From: UBA8752 sp965659115
GTDB lineage: Bacteria > Bacteroidota > Bacteroidia > Flavobacteriales_D > Sanyastnellaceae
Length of the DNA: 28,915 nt
Reading direction: 5' to 3'
NCBI GenBank assembly: GCA_965659115.1
Contig: CBFHUP010000036.1
Location: 1 to 28,915 of the forward strand
The notes beneath the pieces were generated by a model. The model saw only the letters and a program-made list of their open reading frames with translations, was not told where the DNA came from and did no database searches. The position numbers were made by a program, and so were the translations under genes. Positions 1-8,264 of the stretch are shown here, piece after piece. The number at the start of each line of letters is the position of its first letter. Positions within the stretch are counted from its first letter, which is position 1.

Positions 1-1255
1 ATGTCCCCATGTCTTTTCGGTCGAACGCAGCATGCACGTCTCCGGCAGAAAGTGGGGGCAGCCTTTTGTGTGCGAGCACGTCAGGGGACCAGCATACCCA
101 AGCTTCGTCTGCTGCATCGAGCGCCCCTGAATAGGTGGGTAGAAATTCGGGATTTAGGCTGGAAAATGTGTGGAGCTCAAGCAATGCAATCACCTTTCTG
201 TCAGGAAATTGACCTTTGATGGAGTCCGTTGTGGCTTTGACCTTGGAAGGGGCGTGTGCAAAGTCGCGAAATACGGTGCAGCTGCCGTTGGAAAGGTCGA
301 TGTCGAGTTTGCGCTCTAGCCGCCCTGCTGCCCCCGTGAACCCGCGAACGGCTTGCAAGAACGCTGCATTTGAGATCCCCCATTGGGCGCAGAGGGCCAT
401 GGCGCCAATGGTGTTGAGCGCGTTGTGAGCGCCGATGGTGCCTAGGGGGTGCATTCCATCTTCGAGGTGAAGTGTAAGGGTGCCTTCTATCACGCTGTGC
501 TTGGGAGAATTGTAAGGCACAGAGTTGAGGTCTGGCCGCTGAGGCAAGACCTCGTCCATCACTTTTTGGAGTTCTAAATCGCCTTCGAACCACACCACGC
601 TTCCGCCTTGTTCCATGCCGAGTAGATAGGTCACAAACTGCGCCCTGTAGTTCTCTGGATCGGGAAAGACGTTGATGTGGTCCCAAGCCACGCCGGTCAA
701 AATGGTCAAGTGGGGCTTGTACCAGTGGAATTTGGGGGTCAAATCGAGCGGAGAACTCAGGTATTCATCTCCTTCGAGCAAGATGTCAGGAGCGTCTGTT
801 AATTGAACCATCCGGTCAAATCCGGCGAGTTGGGCGCCCACCATGAAGTCTGTTTTGCGTCCCAATTGATCCAGCACGTGCAGCAACATGGCGGTGATGG
901 TGGTCTTGCCATGGCTCCCGGCGACGACCACCCTCTTCTGGTCTTTGGCGACGTCGTAGAGGTATTCTGGATAGCTGACTACCTTGATCTTGAGGTCATT
1001 GGCTTGCGCCAGTTCAGGATTGTCTTGACGTGCGTGCATGCCCAAAATCACCACATCGAGCCCCGCATGAATGCGTTCGGGATGCCAGCCCATGGTTTCC
1101 GGGAGCAGTCCGGCAGCTTCCAGTCGTCCTTTGCTGGGGTCGTGGATGGCGTCGTCAGATCCCGTCACGTGGTGCCCAAGGTCGTGTAGCGCCAATGCGA
1201 GGTTGTGCATGGCGGCGCCTCCTATGGCAATGAAGTGTATGTTTTGTGGCGTCAT
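1..1255 (-). CDS. mpl: Mpl-like UDP-N-acetylmuramate:peptide ligase (C-terminus beyond left edge)
   Basis: The minus strand is open from an ATG at 1255 to the window edge, giving 418 residues without the C-terminal end. It starts with a Mur-ligase nucleotide-binding fold (IHFIAIGGAAMHNLA, residues 6-20), followed by an ATP-binding P-loop GSHGKTT at 113-119, an EGDEYLSSPLD segment, and the central-domain motifs AWDHINVFP and GAHNALN. The family joins a free amino acid or a recycled murein tripeptide to UDP-MurNAc in the cytoplasm. The GGAAMHNLA start with GSDD and EGDEYLSSP fits the Bacteroidota muropeptide-ligase (Mpl-like) group better than true MurC, which has a GIGGIGM start. It is the last visible gene of the operon; its ATG overlaps the TGA of the EI24 gene by 4 bp. 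MurC is the alternative. Family certain, subtype likely. Confidence 0.88.
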   Translation of the reverse strand, partial: MTPQNIHFIAIGGAAMHNLALALHDLGHHVTGSDDAIHDPSKGRLEAAGLLPETMGWHPERIHAGLDVVILGMHARQDNPELAQANDLKIKVVSYPEYLYDVAKDQKRVVVAGSHGKTTITAMLLHVLDQLGRKTDFMVGAQLAGFDRMVQLTDAPDILLEGDEYLSSPLDLTPKFHWYKPHLTILTGVAWDHINVFPDPENYRAQFVTYLLGMEQGGSVVWFEGDLELQKVMDEVLPQRPDLNSVPYNSPKHSVIEGTLTLHLEDGMHPLGTIGAHNALNTIGAMALCAQWGISNAAFLQAVRGFTGAAGRLERKLDIDLSNGSCTVFRDFAHAPSKVKATTDSIKGQFPDRKVIALLELHTFSSLNPEFLPTYSGALDAADEAWVCWSPDVLAHKRLPPLSAGDVHAAFDRKDMGT

Positions 1256-2121
1256 GTGGTCTCGGTTGTGGTGGGACGGAAATACAGACGGGCTGCAGCC
1301 GTGGTGCAGGGGACTGGACCCAATACGGCCGCCAGGTAGGGGCCGGCCCATGGAATGGCCATGATCACTGAGAAAATGGCCCCTAAACCCAGTAAATGTC
1401 CCCGTTGTTTCCAGCCCATGCGGATGGAGGCCCGCCAGTTGAGACCGCCTTGCTCGTAAACGGCATCGTAAACGGCCGCTCCAAAGAAATACGCGCCAAT
1501 GCACCATGAAGCCCCCAAAAGCAGAGGGGCTGCAATCACCATGAGTGGACCGGCAAAAAGGGCCAGTGTGAGGCCCACAACCCAAAGAAGGAGACCCAGA
1601 CCGAGTTCCATCAGGAGCAAGACGATGGAGATGCGCGCGCCCCTGTATATGTCGCGCAACAGGCCGCTCCACTGGAAGGGTGAGGCTTGTCCGGTTTCGG
1701 TGCTTTTCACTTTGGAAGCCAGCGCGCTCATGACTGGAGCCATTAGTGTGATTAAAAGATATTTAGTTGCTTTTACTTTAACCCATAGTACAAGCAATAT
1801 GACGCCCCATTCTATGATCCAGTCTGCTCCAGAACTTCCCCAAATGAGGACGTCATTCCACCATGGAGATTCACTTGACTGTGCCGATGTCTGTTCGGTC
1901 CATCCGGCTTTTTCGAGCTCCCGGTGAACGCCCTCTTGTAAGGTGCGTGTGAGCCACCGTGACAAGAAAATGCCCGCAGTGGCAAGGCCAAAAACGACAA
2001 TGGGGCCTGCGGCATGGTAGTGGCGCAGTTTGTTGTGTTTGAGGTAGCCGAAGCTGCTCCACCACATGGGAAGCGCTTGGAAGGCGTTGCGGAGGGAATG
2101 GGCAGAACGTTGTGAAGCCAC
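1252..2121 (-). CDS. EI24 (CysZ-like) integral membrane protein
   Basis: This 289-residue protein has a positively charged N-terminus, a first membrane segment around 38-57, a hydrophilic stretch rich in Ser, Glu and Trp (61-95), and further membrane segments near 101-117, 164-200 and 245-270. The pre-TM1 pattern LKHNKLRHYHAAGPIVVF and the later YDAVYEQGGLNWRASIR are typical of the EI24 family (PF07264), which includes the sulfate permease CysZ and many uncharacterised Bacteroidota proteins. The start is a GTG at 2121; upstream the same frame meets the aroA stop, so no ATG is available, and the gap is only 24 bp. Its stop overlaps the next gene's ATG. The substrate is unknown, and no cysteine-synthesis gene is nearby to support sulfate transport. 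Confidence 0.8.
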   Translation of the reverse strand: MASQRSAHSLRNAFQALPMWWSSFGYLKHNKLRHYHAAGPIVVFGLATAGIFLSRWLTRTLQEGVHRELEKAGWTEQTSAQSSESPWWNDVLIWGSSGADWIIEWGVILLVLWVKVKATKYLLITLMAPVMSALASKVKSTETGQASPFQWSGLLRDIYRGARISIVLLLMELGLGLLLWVVGLTLALFAGPLMVIAAPLLLGASWCIGAYFFGAAVYDAVYEQGGLNWRASIRMGWKQRGHLLGLGAIFSVIMAIPWAGPYLAAVLGPVPCTTAAARLYFRPTTTETT

Positions 2122-2145
2122 GGCTCCAATTTCGGCAGCAACTCC

Positions 2146-3408
2146 TTAGGCTTTGCCAAACCTTGCGCCAACTTCCGACAATGCGTCGAAGAAATCGGGA
2201 TAGCTTTTGGCGACGGCTTCTACGCCTTCAATTTCTATGGGGGCTCCGGCCAGTCCCAAAACAGCTGCAGCCATGACCATTCGGTGGTCTCCACGCCCGT
2301 TCAATTTGGCGGCTTGAATTGGGCCGGGACGCACGGTGAGGGTGTCTTCTGCCGTGTCGAGGTCGATCTGTATGCCGGCTTTGGCAAATTCCTCTTGGAG
2401 GGCTGTTCCCCTGTTGCTTTCCTTGTGCTCGAGGCGGTGCAACCCAGTGAGGACCGTGGGCCCCTTGCAGAAAGCCGCAAAGGCGGCCAGAGGAGGGAAG
2501 AGGTCTGGACAATGGGTCGCGTCGAATCGAAAGCCTTTGCGCCGGCCGCGTTCGACCCGAATCCCAGTCTCTGTGCGCATGAGTTTGGCCCCGCTGAGCA
2601 GCAATGCGCCAGTCACAGCTTGGTCCGCTTGCGTAGGCTGATTGCCCAATCCATCGACCTCCAGAAACGGTTCGCCGCACAATGCTGCGAGGATCAACAG
2701 GAAGGCGCCAGCGCTCCAGTCGCCCGCTACGGTTTCGTCAAAAGGCAGGTAGGATTGTCCTCCAGGAATGGTGAACCGATGGTGGTTCTCATGGTGGATG
2801 GAGATGCCCGTGGCCGACAGTACCTCGAGGGTCATGTCCACATAAGGTTTGCTCTTCAGGTCAGAGACTTCGAGGACTGAATCTGAGGATGCGCAGGGGA
2901 GGGCCATGAGCAGGCCCGTCAAGAATTGGCTGGATATGCTGCCATCCACGGAGGTGGTGCCGCCCTTCAGAGGTCCGAGGAGTTCTACAGGGAGGCTCCC
3001 ATCGGTGAGGCTGGCTTTGGCACCCAATGCTGAAAGTGCATCTGCCATGGGCTGCATGGGGCGGCTTTGCAGTGTGCCTCCTCCTATCAGTGTCAGTGGA
3101 GTGTCGGCGAGGGCTGCGATGGGCGCAAAGAGGCGCATGCCCAGGCCGCTTTCTCCCATGTGCAGTACATCTGCTCGAGGAGAGAGTCCGCCGCGCATTT
3201 TCAAGGCTCCTGGTCCAATTTCGATGTCGGCCCCCAATCCAGCGGCTACTTCGGCAGCCGCCATGCAGTCAGCAGCATCGGAAGGGCGTCGTATCCAGCT
3301 TTCGCCTTGAGCGAGCAATCCAGCGGCCAACAAACGCTGCATGTGGCTTTTGGAGCCCGGGGCTTCAATGCGTCCGCTGAGGTCCGAGGGCTGGGCGATG
3401 AGGTTCAT
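2146..3408 (-). CDS. aroA: 3-phosphoshikimate 1-carboxyvinyltransferase (EPSP synthase)
   Basis: The enzyme joins shikimate-3-phosphate and PEP to give EPSP, the step before chorismate, in the cytoplasm. The 420-residue product has the PGSKS substrate motif near the N-terminus, SSQFLTGLLMALP, the catalytic region HCPDLFPPLA (the Asp matches E. coli Asp313), KESNR (the Glu matches Glu341) and GRGDHRMVMA near the C-terminus. I chose the ATG at 3408 because MNLIAQP leads straight into the fold and overlaps the ubiE TGA by 4 bp; the upstream extension runs into ubiE. The loop that is LGNAGTAMRPL in E. coli reads MGESGLGMRLF here, a divergent version discussed in the findings. Chorismate feeds menaquinone, which suits the adjacent ubiE. 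Confidence 0.96.
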   Translation of the reverse strand: MNLIAQPSDLSGRIEAPGSKSHMQRLLAAGLLAQGESWIRRPSDAADCMAAAEVAAGLGADIEIGPGALKMRGGLSPRADVLHMGESGLGMRLFAPIAALADTPLTLIGGGTLQSRPMQPMADALSALGAKASLTDGSLPVELLGPLKGGTTSVDGSISSQFLTGLLMALPCASSDSVLEVSDLKSKPYVDMTLEVLSATGISIHHENHHRFTIPGGQSYLPFDETVAGDWSAGAFLLILAALCGEPFLEVDGLGNQPTQADQAVTGALLLSGAKLMRTETGIRVERGRRKGFRFDATHCPDLFPPLAAFAAFCKGPTVLTGLHRLEHKESNRGTALQEEFAKAGIQIDLDTAEDTLTVRPGPIQAAKLNGRGDHRMVMAAAVLGLAGAPIEIEGVEAVAKSYPDFFDALSEVGARFGKA

Positions 3409-4136
3409 GCCTTGTGGACCACGTAGAGGGTCGCAATGCCTCCTGTCAGCGGGTGCATGACACAATCAGAGTATCCGCAACCGATCAAGATGTCCCGCAT
3501 TTGATCGCCCTCAGGAAAGGCCTTGACGGATTCGGGCAGGTAGGTGTAAGCAGAGGCGTCTTTGGAGAACCACTTGCCGAGTGTGGGCATGATGTAGCGG
3601 AAATAGAGCCAGAAAATTTGCTTCATCGGGAACCACTTGGGCTTGGAAAATTCCAGGATGTAGCCCTTTCCTCCCTTTTTCAGGGTGCGCAGCATCTCTT
3701 TGAGCCCCGCTTCGAGGTGCTCAAAGTTTCGCACACCAAAGGCCACCGTGAAGGCATCGAATCTGCCGTCCTCAAAGGGGAGGGCTTCTCCGTCTGCCAG
3801 CACCAAGTCTACACGGCCATCTTGGCCTGCTCGCGTGACTTTTTGGCGTCCAATGTCCAGCATTCCCGCGCTGATGTCCACCCCTACCACTTTGATGTTG
3901 GCGTCTCGGTATGCAGTGCCAATGGCAAAGTCCGCCGTGCCTGTGGCCACGTCGAGTACTTCGTTGGGATTTTCGGCGAGCAGCATGCGAATGGCTTTGC
4001 GCCGCCACAGTTTGTCGATGCCCAAGGAAAAGAAGTGGTTGAGGAAGTCGTATCGGTGCGCGATGTTGTCAAACATGCGCGCGACCTGCGCTTTTTTGGC
4101 GGCTTCGTCCTCGTAAGGTTTGATAGGGGTGCCCAT
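3405..4136 (-). CDS. ubiE: Demethylmenaquinone methyltransferase
   Basis: The product is a 243-residue SAM-dependent methyltransferase that would add the last methyl group to demethylmenaquinone. The family start ARMFDNIAHRYDFLNHFFSLG is followed by the SAM-binding motif I LDVATGTADFA (61-71), the acidic GVDISAGMLDIG strand, LADGEALPFED and the UbiE-specific FGVRNFEHLEAGLKEM. The C-terminal TGGIATLYVVHKA is also typical. I took the ATG at 4136 (MGTPIKPYEDEAAKK); a longer frame to 4229 would only overlap the upstream K+ transporter. Nineteen bp separate it from that gene and 4 bp are shared with aroA. A ubiquinone role is unlikely because Bacteroidota normally use menaquinone. Confidence 0.95.
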   Translation of the reverse strand: MGTPIKPYEDEAAKKAQVARMFDNIAHRYDFLNHFFSLGIDKLWRRKAIRMLLAENPNEVLDVATGTADFAIGTAYRDANIKVVGVDISAGMLDIGRQKVTRAGQDGRVDLVLADGEALPFEDGRFDAFTVAFGVRNFEHLEAGLKEMLRTLKKGGKGYILEFSKPKWFPMKQIFWLYFRYIMPTLGKWFSKDASAYTYLPESVKAFPEGDQMRDILIGCGYSDCVMHPLTGGIATLYVVHKA

Positions 4137-4155
4137 TTGTGGTGCAAGCTCGGCT

Positions 4156-5985
4156 TTATCCGACCATCGTGTGGCCTTCGGGGTATTTGTAGTTCCTGCT
4201 GACGACTGAGCGGGAAAATGCAAAGGCAACGGTCAATGTTCCAACGCGTCCCACGATCATGCTCGCGATCAGAATGCCACGTCCTACAGGGCTGATGTCG
4301 GCTGTGATGCCCGTGCTCAATCCAACGGTTCCCAGGGCGCTCACTTGTTCGAAGAGCAGCTGCAGAAAGCCGCGGTCGGAGGTGGCGAGGATGTGCGGTT
4401 CAGTGATGCAGAGGGCAAACGTTCCGAGCAGATTGCCCACAATGAAAAACATGAGTATGCCCCATGCGCGGCTGCGCAGCGTTGTTCCGATGGTGCGCTG
4501 GTACAGTTGAGGATGTTGGCGTCCCCGGATGGTGCCCATGACATCGGCGATGACGACGGCAAAAGTGCTCGTTTTGATGCCTCCGCCCGTCGAGGAGCTC
4601 GACGCCCCAATGAACATCAAGATGATGAGCATGAACAGCATAGGGGTGCCCACCAGGCCCATGTCGACGGTGTTGAATCCGCTGGTGCGGGTAGCGCTTT
4701 GAAAAACTGCAGTGGTGATGCGCCCTGTCCACCCCATGTCTGCGATGGTGCCACCTTGGCCGGATTCCAATAGGAGGTAGGCGATGGAACCTATTGCTAC
4801 GAGTCCAATGGAGTAGTACAGGGCAATTTTGGTGGCAAATCCGATGCGCCTCCAAGGTTTGGCCATTCGTTCCCGAAGGTTGTCCTTTCCAAACAGGTCG
4901 AATACCGCGACCATGCCCAATGCTCCAAAAAACACAAGGAGTGTAACAGTCCAGTGCACAAGCCACGCGCCAGATACCCTGGCGTCGGCCAATCCATCTC
5001 CAAAGAGGGAGATGCCGGCATTGTTGAACGCGCTGATGGACAGGAAGATGCTGTTGAAGAGTCGGTCTCCGGCGCCATCAAAGAGCTGTCCTGGCCAGAA
5101 GATGAAGAGCATGAAGGCGCCGAGCAGCTCTATGCCAATGCTCCACATGATGACGCGTCCGAGCATGCCCCGCGTGCCCAAGATGGATCCGCGGTTTACG
5201 AAATCCTCGATGACTTCATGCTGCCGTACCCCGACACCGAACCTCGCCAGTACCGCAATGAGAGAGCCAAAGGCGATGATGTTCAAGCCGCCCAGTTTGA
5301 TCAGTACCATAAGGACCACATGGCCTTTGTGGGTGAAAAACGTCTCTGCGTTTTCGATCATCAAGCCGGTGACGCAGGTGGCACTTGTCGAAGTGAACAG
5401 GGCGTCAAAGAAGTTCATGCCCAGCCCATTGGTCGTCATCTCAGGAAGCATGAGCAGTCCTGTGCCCGACAAAATCAAAAAGAGAAAGGAAAAGATGAAC
5501 AGGGTGGCGGGGTGGAACCTAAACCGGGGCAGGGTGCGGGCCCGATCTGAAAGTTCGATGATGAGTACAATCAGGAAGTATGCTTGCACAAACCACACGG
5601 TCCAATCCTCTACGGACTCGATGCCCAGCGGAGACAATGCCCTCCCCAGAAATACGGTTCCGGTGAGCATGTCGCTGATGCCTTCCAGTACCAAAGTGCC
5701 CATCATTACTGCCTCCAGGGTGTTGGCGCGCAAAAACCTCAGCGGATGGAAGTCAAAAAACCAGCGGACGATAAAGTGGAGGATGTAGAAGGCAAACCCG
5801 CCTTTGATGACGGCAATCAGGTTGCTGGCAATGGCAGAGTCCAACGGGAATCCGTAGTACGCGATCAGACTGGCAAAAGCTGCGAGTGTGACGAAGACAT
5901 TCAAGGTGCGGAATGCGCCCAAGACCACTTCCCTGCGGGGGTGGAGGAACACGTTGACCCTTTCCCTGAAGTCGTGAAGGGTCAT
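4156..5985 (-). CDS. TrkH/KtrB-family potassium channel subunit
   Basis: The product is a 609-residue inner-membrane protein with many hydrophobic segments. It carries four pore loops of the TrkH/KtrB superfamily, recognisable as TSATCVTGL, SAFNNAGISLF, ATRTSGFNTV and SALGTVGLSTG; the glycine in each forms the K+ selectivity filter. A GASSSSTGGGIKTSTF segment is also a hallmark, as is the PEGHTMVG C-terminus. It is longer than KtrB because of extra N-terminal membrane segments. Such subunits usually need a cytoplasmic TrkA/KtrA nucleotide-binding partner, and none is encoded in this window. The ATG at 5985 overlaps the hldA stop by 4 bp and the gene ends 19 bp before ubiE, so it is cotranscribed with metabolic genes. 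Confidence 0.92.
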   Translation of the reverse strand: MTLHDFRERVNVFLHPRREVVLGAFRTLNVFVTLAAFASLIAYYGFPLDSAIASNLIAVIKGGFAFYILHFIVRWFFDFHPLRFLRANTLEAVMMGTLVLEGISDMLTGTVFLGRALSPLGIESVEDWTVWFVQAYFLIVLIIELSDRARTLPRFRFHPATLFIFSFLFLILSGTGLLMLPEMTTNGLGMNFFDALFTSTSATCVTGLMIENAETFFTHKGHVVLMVLIKLGGLNIIAFGSLIAVLARFGVGVRQHEVIEDFVNRGSILGTRGMLGRVIMWSIGIELLGAFMLFIFWPGQLFDGAGDRLFNSIFLSISAFNNAGISLFGDGLADARVSGAWLVHWTVTLLVFFGALGMVAVFDLFGKDNLRERMAKPWRRIGFATKIALYYSIGLVAIGSIAYLLLESGQGGTIADMGWTGRITTAVFQSATRTSGFNTVDMGLVGTPMLFMLIILMFIGASSSSTGGGIKTSTFAVVIADVMGTIRGRQHPQLYQRTIGTTLRSRAWGILMFFIVGNLLGTFALCITEPHILATSDRGFLQLLFEQVSALGTVGLSTGITADISPVGRGILIASMIVGRVGTLTVAFAFSRSVVSRNYKYPEGHTMVG

Positions 5986-7034
5986 GCTTGAATGGGTAGG
6001 CGCCGAACCTCTGCCAACAGTGTGGTCAGGTCAATCGGGACAACGCCGGGTTTTTCGCAGACCAGCCCACCAGCGAGGTTTGCCACTTGTGCCATGCTCA
6101 AGGCGTCTACGCCCTGAGCGAGCAACACGGTGGCAACGGCGATTACGGTGTCTCCTGCTCCTGAAACATCAAGGATTTCCCTCGGATGTGCGGGTTGTTG
6201 AACGTCTTCTAAGGGGGTCTTGACCCTCACGCCGTGCTCAGACAAGGTCAGCAGCACCCTCTCGGGATTCCATTCGGACTGAAGCCGCTGGAGCCCTTCG
6301 GTCAGTGCTTGGTGCATGGCTGCGTCGTCGCCGTCTTCCCACAACAATCCAAGGCCGTCTCGCAGCTCTTTCAAATTGGGTTTGAAGAGGGCGACATCCC
6401 GGTAGCGGTCAAAGTGCCTGAATTTGGGGTCAACAGTGACAGGAATGTCCCGTTTGCGGGCCATTTCAAGCAGGCCTTCAATCACGGTTGGGGACAATGC
6501 GCCCTTGTCGTAATCTTCTATGAGTATGGCGTCAAAAGGGCGCGCTGCCAGCACGGAGGCGAGTTGTTCCAGAAACTGTTGGGAATCCTCTGCGTTCAGG
6601 TCGAAGTCGTCTTCTTCATCGACCCGGAGTAGGTGTTGGCCACCGCTCATAACCCTCGTTTTGACGGTGGTGCGGCGGTCTTTGAGGGTCACAATGGCAT
6701 CGGTATCCATGCCTTGTTCTTCGAGGGCTTTTTGGAGGTCCAGTCCATCTTGGTCCATTCCAATGGCGCCACCAACGGTCACGGCCGCGCCCAGGGCCTT
6801 GAGGTTGAGGGCCACATTGGCTGCTCCTCCAGGGCGCCTCTCGCGTTGCGATGCCCTTAAGATTGGAACGGGAGCCTCGGGGCTGATGCGGTCTACGCGC
6901 CCCAGCAGGTAGGCGTCCACCATCAAGTCTCCCACCACCAAAATTCGCAGTGTGCCTGCGTTTTGCAGCGCGGCAATGGCGCGGTCACAATCTTCAGGAG
7001 ACCATGCGTTTTGGGTGGAGTTGGCGGTGTTCAT
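5982..7034 (-). CDS. hldA: D-glycero-beta-D-manno-heptose-7-phosphate kinase (PfkB family)
   Basis: The 350-residue sugar kinase belongs to the PfkB/ribokinase family. It shows the VVGDLMVDAYLLG start, the RISPEAPVPILR and GGAANVALNLKALGA blocks that mark the RfaE/HldE kinase domain, an LRVDEED segment, and the ATP-site motif DVSGAGDTVIAV whose Asp is the catalytic base. It would phosphorylate heptose-7-phosphate at C1 on the way to ADP-heptose for lipopolysaccharide or other surface glycans. The nucleotidyltransferase half of bifunctional HldE is absent, so a separate HldC would be needed; none lies in this window. Its ATG shares one base with the TAA of the upstream aminotransferase (TAATG), and its stop overlaps the transporter ATG. 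Confidence 0.92.
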   Translation of the reverse strand: MNTANSTQNAWSPEDCDRAIAALQNAGTLRILVVGDLMVDAYLLGRVDRISPEAPVPILRASQRERRPGGAANVALNLKALGAAVTVGGAIGMDQDGLDLQKALEEQGMDTDAIVTLKDRRTTVKTRVMSGGQHLLRVDEEDDFDLNAEDSQQFLEQLASVLAARPFDAILIEDYDKGALSPTVIEGLLEMARKRDIPVTVDPKFRHFDRYRDVALFKPNLKELRDGLGLLWEDGDDAAMHQALTEGLQRLQSEWNPERVLLTLSEHGVRVKTPLEDVQQPAHPREILDVSGAGDTVIAVATVLLAQGVDALSMAQVANLAGGLVCEKPGVVPIDLTTLLAEVRRLPIQA

Positions 7035-8230
7035 TACGAGAGGTGTCCCACAGCTTTGGCGATCCTTCTGATGGCCTCACGCAAAACGTCGTCGGATGCG
7101 GCATAGCTGATGCGGATGCAGTTGGGAGATCCAAAGGCGTCCCCCCCAACGGTGGCGACGTCTGCGGTTTCCAAAAGGTACATGGCCAGGTCTTGGCCAC
7201 TCTGAATGGTGTGCCCAGCATGTGACTTGCCAAACAACGCTGCCACGTCTGGGAAGATGTAAAACGCCCCTTTGGGTACATTGACTTGAAAGCCTTCGAT
7301 GCCGCGCAGGCCCTCAATGACCAAGTCGCGGCGCGCGAGAAAGGCCGACTTCATCTCGGCAGCCAGTGCGCCGCCTCCATGCATGGCCTCGGCGGTGGCC
7401 TTTTGGGAAATGCCGCTTGCACCGCTCGTGAATTGACCTTGCAATTTGGTGCAAGCCGCTGCGATCCATTGTGGCGCTGCGATGTAGCCGATTCGCCATC
7501 CTGTCATGGCAAACCCTTTGGATACGCCATTGACAGTGACGGTGCGTTCCATCATGCCGGGTTGTGCAGCAAAGCTTGTATGCTGATCGGTGAAGTTGAT
7601 GTATTCATAAATCTCATCCGATATGGCCACGGCATGCGGATGGGAATGGAGCACCTCGGCCAGGGCGGCCATTTCTTCTGCGGTGTAAACGCTACCGGAT
7701 GGGTTGTTGGGCGAGTTGAGCATGACCACCCGAGTGCGCTCTGTCAATGCGCCGCGCAATTGGTCGGCGGTCATCTTGAAATCCTGTGCGATGCCCGTTT
7801 CTACCTCGACCACTTTACCGCCAGCGAGGTTGACCATGTCGGCATAGCTGACCCAGAACGGGGTGGGGAGGATGACTTCGTCACCTGCGTCTACCAAGCT
7901 CAGGATCACATTCATGAGGCTGTGCTTTGCGCCTGTCGACACCACGATTTGGTCGGGCTGATAGCTCAAACCGTTGTCTCGCTTGAGTTTGGCACAAATG
8001 GCTTCCCTGACGTCGGCAAAGCCTGGAACGGGCGGGTAGTGGGTGTGGTTCTCTTCTATGGCGCGGATTCCTGCAGCCTTGATGGGGTCAGGCGTATCGA
8101 AATCGGGCTCGCCAAGGGACAGGCTGATGATGTCGCGGCCAGCGGCCTTGAGTTCCCTTGCCTTTCGGCTCATGGCGATGGTAGCCGATTCGCTCAGACG
8201 ACCGAGCAGTTGTGACGTTCGCGGTTGCAT
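7034..8230 (-). CDS. Class I PLP-dependent aminotransferase (aspartate aminotransferase type)
   Basis: The 398-residue product belongs to the class I aminotransferase fold and most resembles bacterial Ib aspartate aminotransferases. It has SLGEPDFDTP near residue 40, YPPVPG, the cofactor contacts NSPNNPSG (172-179) and SDEIYEY (Asp205, Tyr208), and the PLP-linking lysine in VNGVSKGFAMTGWRIGY (Lys238). A conserved IRISYA near the C-terminus supplies the substrate-carboxylate arginine. It would interconvert aspartate and oxaloacetate, with some uncertainty about the amino donor. I chose the ATG at 8230 (MQPRTSQLLGRL) because the longer frame adds an unconserved leader and would run over a likely promoter box at 8248-8255. 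It is the first gene of the seven-gene operon. Confidence 0.92.
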   Translation of the reverse strand: MQPRTSQLLGRLSESATIAMSRKARELKAAGRDIISLSLGEPDFDTPDPIKAAGIRAIEENHTHYPPVPGFADVREAICAKLKRDNGLSYQPDQIVVSTGAKHSLMNVILSLVDAGDEVILPTPFWVSYADMVNLAGGKVVEVETGIAQDFKMTADQLRGALTERTRVVMLNSPNNPSGSVYTAEEMAALAEVLHSHPHAVAISDEIYEYINFTDQHTSFAAQPGMMERTVTVNGVSKGFAMTGWRIGYIAAPQWIAAACTKLQGQFTSGASGISQKATAEAMHGGGALAAEMKSAFLARRDLVIEGLRGIEGFQVNVPKGAFYIFPDVAALFGKSHAGHTIQSGQDLAMYLLETADVATVGGDAFGSPNCIRISYAASDDVLREAIRRIAKAVGHLS

Positions 8231-8247
8231 GTCTATAGTCTGTGGTG

Positions 8248-8255
8248 CAAAATTA
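8248..8255 (-). promoter_or_regulatory. Bacteroidota-type -7 promoter box ahead of the aminotransferase operon
   Basis: Read on the minus strand the sequence is TAATTTTG, an exact match to the TAnnTTTG -7 element recognised by the Bacteroidota primary sigma factor. A TTG that could serve as the -33 element lies 23 bp upstream (8279-8281), inside the end of the symporter gene. The box ends 17 bp before the ATG at 8230, so the leader would be only about ten bases. It is well placed to drive the whole operon down to position 1. Confidence 0.55.
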
Positions 8256-8264
8256 CGGAGAGGC

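Noticed and set aside
201..686. A 161-codon minus-strand frame with an Arg/His-rich product
   Set aside because: It is out of frame inside the Mpl-like ligase, which is open across the whole region and carries clear Mur motifs.
4829..5788. A 319-codon open frame on the plus strand
   Set aside because: It lies entirely opposite the TrkH gene, gives a Ser/Arg/Met/Pro-rich sequence without domains, and is a by-product of codon bias.
7286..8215. A 309-codon open frame on the plus strand
   Set aside because: It is the mirror of the aminotransferase gene and has no family features.
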